DNA from: Epiperipatus broadwayi
Lineage: Eukaryota; Onychophora; Udeonychophora; Euonychophora; Peripatidae
Reading direction: 5' to 3'
Length of the DNA: 64,000 bases
NCBI GenBank assembly: GCA_028023455.1
Contig: JAQFVV010012420.1
Span: 438,001-502,000 of the forward strand
The notes beneath the pieces are model-generated. The model did no database searches. It had not been told where the DNA came from and saw only the letters and a list, made by a program, of their open reading frames with translations. This document shows positions 61,089-64,000 of the stretch, one piece after another (position 1 is the stretch's first letter; each line of letters begins with the position of its first letter). The translations under genes were made by a program, and so were the position numbers.

Positions 61089-61152
61089 TATATAGTACTA
61101 AATCATCCGTGCACTTTACTACTAAAGTGCATGGATGATTTATTATTGTATA
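61089..61152. repeat. Near-perfect hairpin, 19-bp arms with 4-nt loop
   Basis: Arms 61100-61118 (AAATCATCCGTGCACTTTA) and 61123-61141 pair at 18 of 19 positions, with the remaining one a possible G-U, around the loop CTAC. The stem can be extended outward to about 61089/61152 with two wobble pairs and one mismatch. It could be a small RNA precursor-like stem, a cruciform or the remains of a palindromic repeat. The loop is short for a classical microRNA precursor. Confidence 0.7.
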
Positions 61153-61764
61153 TATTGGACAATACAATAAGAGTAGTTATTATACTTCTTGAAGAATAAA
61201 ATAAGCTCTAGAGAAGCTTATAAGTTTTGTTTTTAGACATGAGAAATACCTTTTATCACTAATACTATTATTAATACAATGAAATGAATAAGTGCAGTGC
61301 ATACATTTAATAAAAAATAACATTCTTTTCCAATAAAATTCAACACAATAATGTTAATTCTTATATTTAATAATAGTAATCAATCCATCTTACTCATAAG
61401 TATGAATAATTATGATTATTAGATAATAGTGCCAAAAAAATCCTCAAAATAGTTATTAATGACTACTAATCATTCTTGGTAAACATGAGTAATCAATGAA
61501 TACTAGATAATGGCCAATATTAACATTACCTTTAGATATCCATTCATTACATTATCATGGATCTTTAATATAATGAATTATTGTTACAAGCAAATTTGTA
61601 TTATTTTGTTTGTATATTTTATGGTAATATTTTATATATAAAAAGAAAAAAACAATTTTCAACTATCATTCACAAAATGTTTAAGTCTAGAATTTATAAA
61701 TAAACTTTATTATAAAATAAAATTTTACTTATTTCATTAATAATAATAAACAAATGGTTGTTTG

Positions 61765-61955
61765 GGAGTTCATATGAAATTTGAGTATCAGAAATGGCTG
61801 ACTGAGCTATGATCCACAGACCTTGAGCTCTATAATTCATCACTATTTCTGAAATGGTATGTTAGCACTGGAGTTCATTAAACTTTGAGCACTGGAAATG
61901 ATTGAGACTGAACTGTAATCCATGAACTATCAGCTCTAGAATCTTGTCACTTTAT
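61765..61955. repeat. Diverged tandem duplication, 105-bp unit
   Basis: GGAGTTCAT at 61765 and 61870 each begin a unit containing TTTGAG.A.T.G.AATG, a GAACTGTAATCCA or GAGCTATGATCCA word, and AGCTCTA.AAT..TCAC. The copies are well diverged. Confidence 0.6.
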
Positions 61956-62170
61956 CACGTTAAGAATGCAGGGTTTTTGTTTACTCCCTTTGTGCATTTA
62001 AAAGACTTGCTATCTGAATGAAGATATCTTTTGATTTATCAATAATTTCTTTTCTTATTAAATAAGTATAATGTATTAATAATAGGCATAAATTATAGCA
62101 AAATTAAATGAAAAATACTAATAGGGTAGCTGCTTTTAAATGATTCTGAAAATTAAATAATACCCCTGTT

Positions 62171-62421
62171 ATTGCAAATTTTTTTTACAAATAAGTTTAT
62201 TTTATATATATATAACTATAATTATTTTATAAATAATAACTAAATTAACTTTATTTTATTTTTAAAATAAGTCTGTACAAAACACCATTTTTCTTTATTG
62301 CAATTTTTTTTTACAAATAAGTTTATTTTATATATATAACTATAATTATTTTATAAATAATAACTAAATTAACTTTATTTTATTTTTAAAATAAGTCTGT
62401 ACAAAACACCATTTTTCTTTT
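62171..62421. repeat. Recent tandem duplication, 126-bp unit, two copies
   Basis: 62171-62296 and 62297-62421 are almost identical, from ATTGCAA and a T run to AACACCATTTTTCTTT, differing in TA-repeat length and a T-run base. The second copy runs directly into the candidate splice acceptor described in the findings. Confidence 0.9.
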
Positions 62422-62473
62422 TAGCACTCTTTCACACAATTTTAGTTTCCTTCTGTTTCAGCTGAGCTTGCAG

Positions 62474-64000
62474 GTATGTAAAACTGAATGTAAAGGAATA
62501 TATTTAAAATTTATATTTTTAGTTATAAGTTTTTAAAGTATTTTTTTTTATTTCTGTTACAAAATATGCTTATGTACAACTGTAATCATTTGAAATGCAA
62601 ATATAAAAGGAATTTGAACCTGATATTTAACATCACATAACGCAATACAATAATCTGATAAATATTCCTAGATTCAGCTGTAACAAAAAAAAATGCAAAA
62701 AATTGAACAATAAAGAAATGGTGAAGGCAATTAATTAAAATAAGTACATATATTTTATTCCTGGTCTCCTCTGATTATAACAGATAATTTCCTCACTAAT
62801 TGTCAATTATAGGAAAAACTGACACAGGTAAAATAAAAAAAATTAAGATCCCTATTTCCCAAGTATTAAGATATTAAAGCTAAAATTTTGAATTTCATAT
62901 TTTCCTCTTTAAAATTTTATAAAATAATTAATGACAGACAGAAAAATATAATATTAGCTGCTATGCATATAACATATTTGCATAAATGAAAAAAAAAGCA
63001 ATGGTAAACAAATGTCTAAAAATCAATATACTTCCTACTACTTCAAGCATCACATGACTAGCTCTGCTTAAATATAATGCATACTGTTAGGAGCAATTCT
63101 TTTCACCCTATTCCAAAGCGATCTATTGATTATTCCTATTTATAGTAGATGGCTCTGGAATGGAATGGACAGAATTGTGTTGGATAGTTCCTATTTCCTA
63201 GCAAACGATACATAATAATTCAATTTACCTATACAATAGAAATATCTACAAATAAATTAAAATAACGCTGAGTGGTTTATTTGCTGAAAAACAAGTTTGT
63301 TGATTCTAAAGAATCTCTTAATAGTCGTTATTTGACTAAGCTATTAAGAAAATAATAATAATTTTAATAAAGTAACTTTTCCCCCCAGTATTTGCAGATA
63401 CAAGTAAAAAAAAAATACACTGTAATGTTGTTATATTACTATTGCAAAACATGAGAATGCTACTATTTTTTTTAAAAAGAATTTCAGTATTTCAGCTATA
63501 AAATGTTAAACAAAAGCCATTATTAAATATAAATGATATTAGGAAATTAAGAGAAAAAAAGTCTAGAAATGTCAGAATTTGTATCATTATTTCAAAATTT
63601 GTCATTAGATTGTTTCTAATCTGCATTAATCTTTAATACTTAATGTGGATTTATTCAGTCAGGAAAAAAAAATAAGATGAAGCAGATGGTCATGAAAGAA
63701 ATAAGACTTTTACAAAAATAAGAGCTTTTATAACTGTAACATATATAAACATTAATTAATGCTGAAATGGAAATCCAAACACACATGAAAAGATTAAGAT
63801 TCTCTGGCAGAACAGTACTAGTATTTTGACATTCATTAACTTATATAAAGCACCACACCACTACTATCTTAACTTGTGAGGATTTTAATATAGTAAGAAA
63901 TATTTTGTTTCCACATAGTACATACATTCTTAAAAAAAACATTTTTTCATTTCCTTAAGTTTCTTCAATTTTAATGCTTTTTATAATAAAAAAAGATAAA
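62474..64000. other. AT-rich non-coding DNA to the window end
   Basis: No recognisable gene. A slightly less AT-rich stretch at about 63060-63200 has no long open frame. Confidence 0.4.

Noticed and set aside
1-64000. CRISPR arrays, bacterial-type operons, rRNA genes
   Set aside because: No regularly spaced identical repeats with unique spacers, no ribosome-binding-site-led gene clusters and no rRNA sequence; composition and splice sites are those of an animal genome.

Overview
This is an AT-rich piece of an animal nuclear genome, probably an invertebrate, although the window does not fix the species. There is no operon structure. Coding sequence is sparse and split by introns with canonical splice sites, and most recognisable protein sequence comes from decayed transposable elements. 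The best-supported host gene is IGHMBP2 (SMUBP-2 helicase), on the minus strand. A 5' coding exon lies at 49450-49526 and the next exon at 16748-16911. They join in phase (2 nt + 1 nt making an Arg codon) across an intron of about 32.5 kb. Exon 3 was not found between 1 and 16747, so the gene continues to the left.

Layout. 1-11.7 kb: intron 2 of that gene, AT-rich, with a 13-bp inverted repeat, a 36-bp tandem array, A-rich repeats and a fold-back element. 11.7-13.4 kb: a broken Tigger/Jerky (pogo) transposase. 14.4-14.9 kb: SINE-like heads. 16.7-16.9 kb: IGHMBP2 exon 2. 17.3-20.3 kb: a decayed gag-protease of a Ty3-like element (minus), with a probable primer-binding site and tandem minisatellites behind it. 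22.4-30.5 kb: two Penelope-like elements (PLEs: reverse transcriptase plus GIY-YIG endonuclease) arranged head-to-head as an inverted pair. A perfect 12-bp target-site duplication flanks the pair as a whole. 30.5-37 kb: dispersed and tandem repeats and a 0.3-kb fold-back. 37.3-40.5 kb: a decayed hAT (DUF4371/ZMYM1-like) transposase. 41.2-41.5 kb: tRNA-derived SINE heads in inverted and direct order. 42.9-47.9 kb: an LTR element with 1.65-kb LTRs and only gag inside. 49.4-49.5 kb: IGHMBP2 exon 1. 51.2-52.8 kb: an endonuclease/RT non-LTR fragment (CFDP2-like) interrupted by a segment with an intact hammerhead-like core. 53.2-60.2 kb: a second gag-only LTR element (minus) with TSD, PPT, probable PBS and an unexplained antisense coding-like stretch. 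60.2-64 kb: AT-rich DNA with a near-perfect hairpin and two duplications.

The main story is the build-up of mobile DNA in one large first intron. The observations most worth pursuing are: the PLE inverted pair that appears to have inserted as a unit; a hammerhead-like motif in all four PLE terminal repeats whose two changed core positions (C3 to U, G8 to A) would still pair; two related LTR families that carry gag but no pol; and a possible antisense gene inside one of them. No CRISPR, rRNA or intact tRNA gene was seen.
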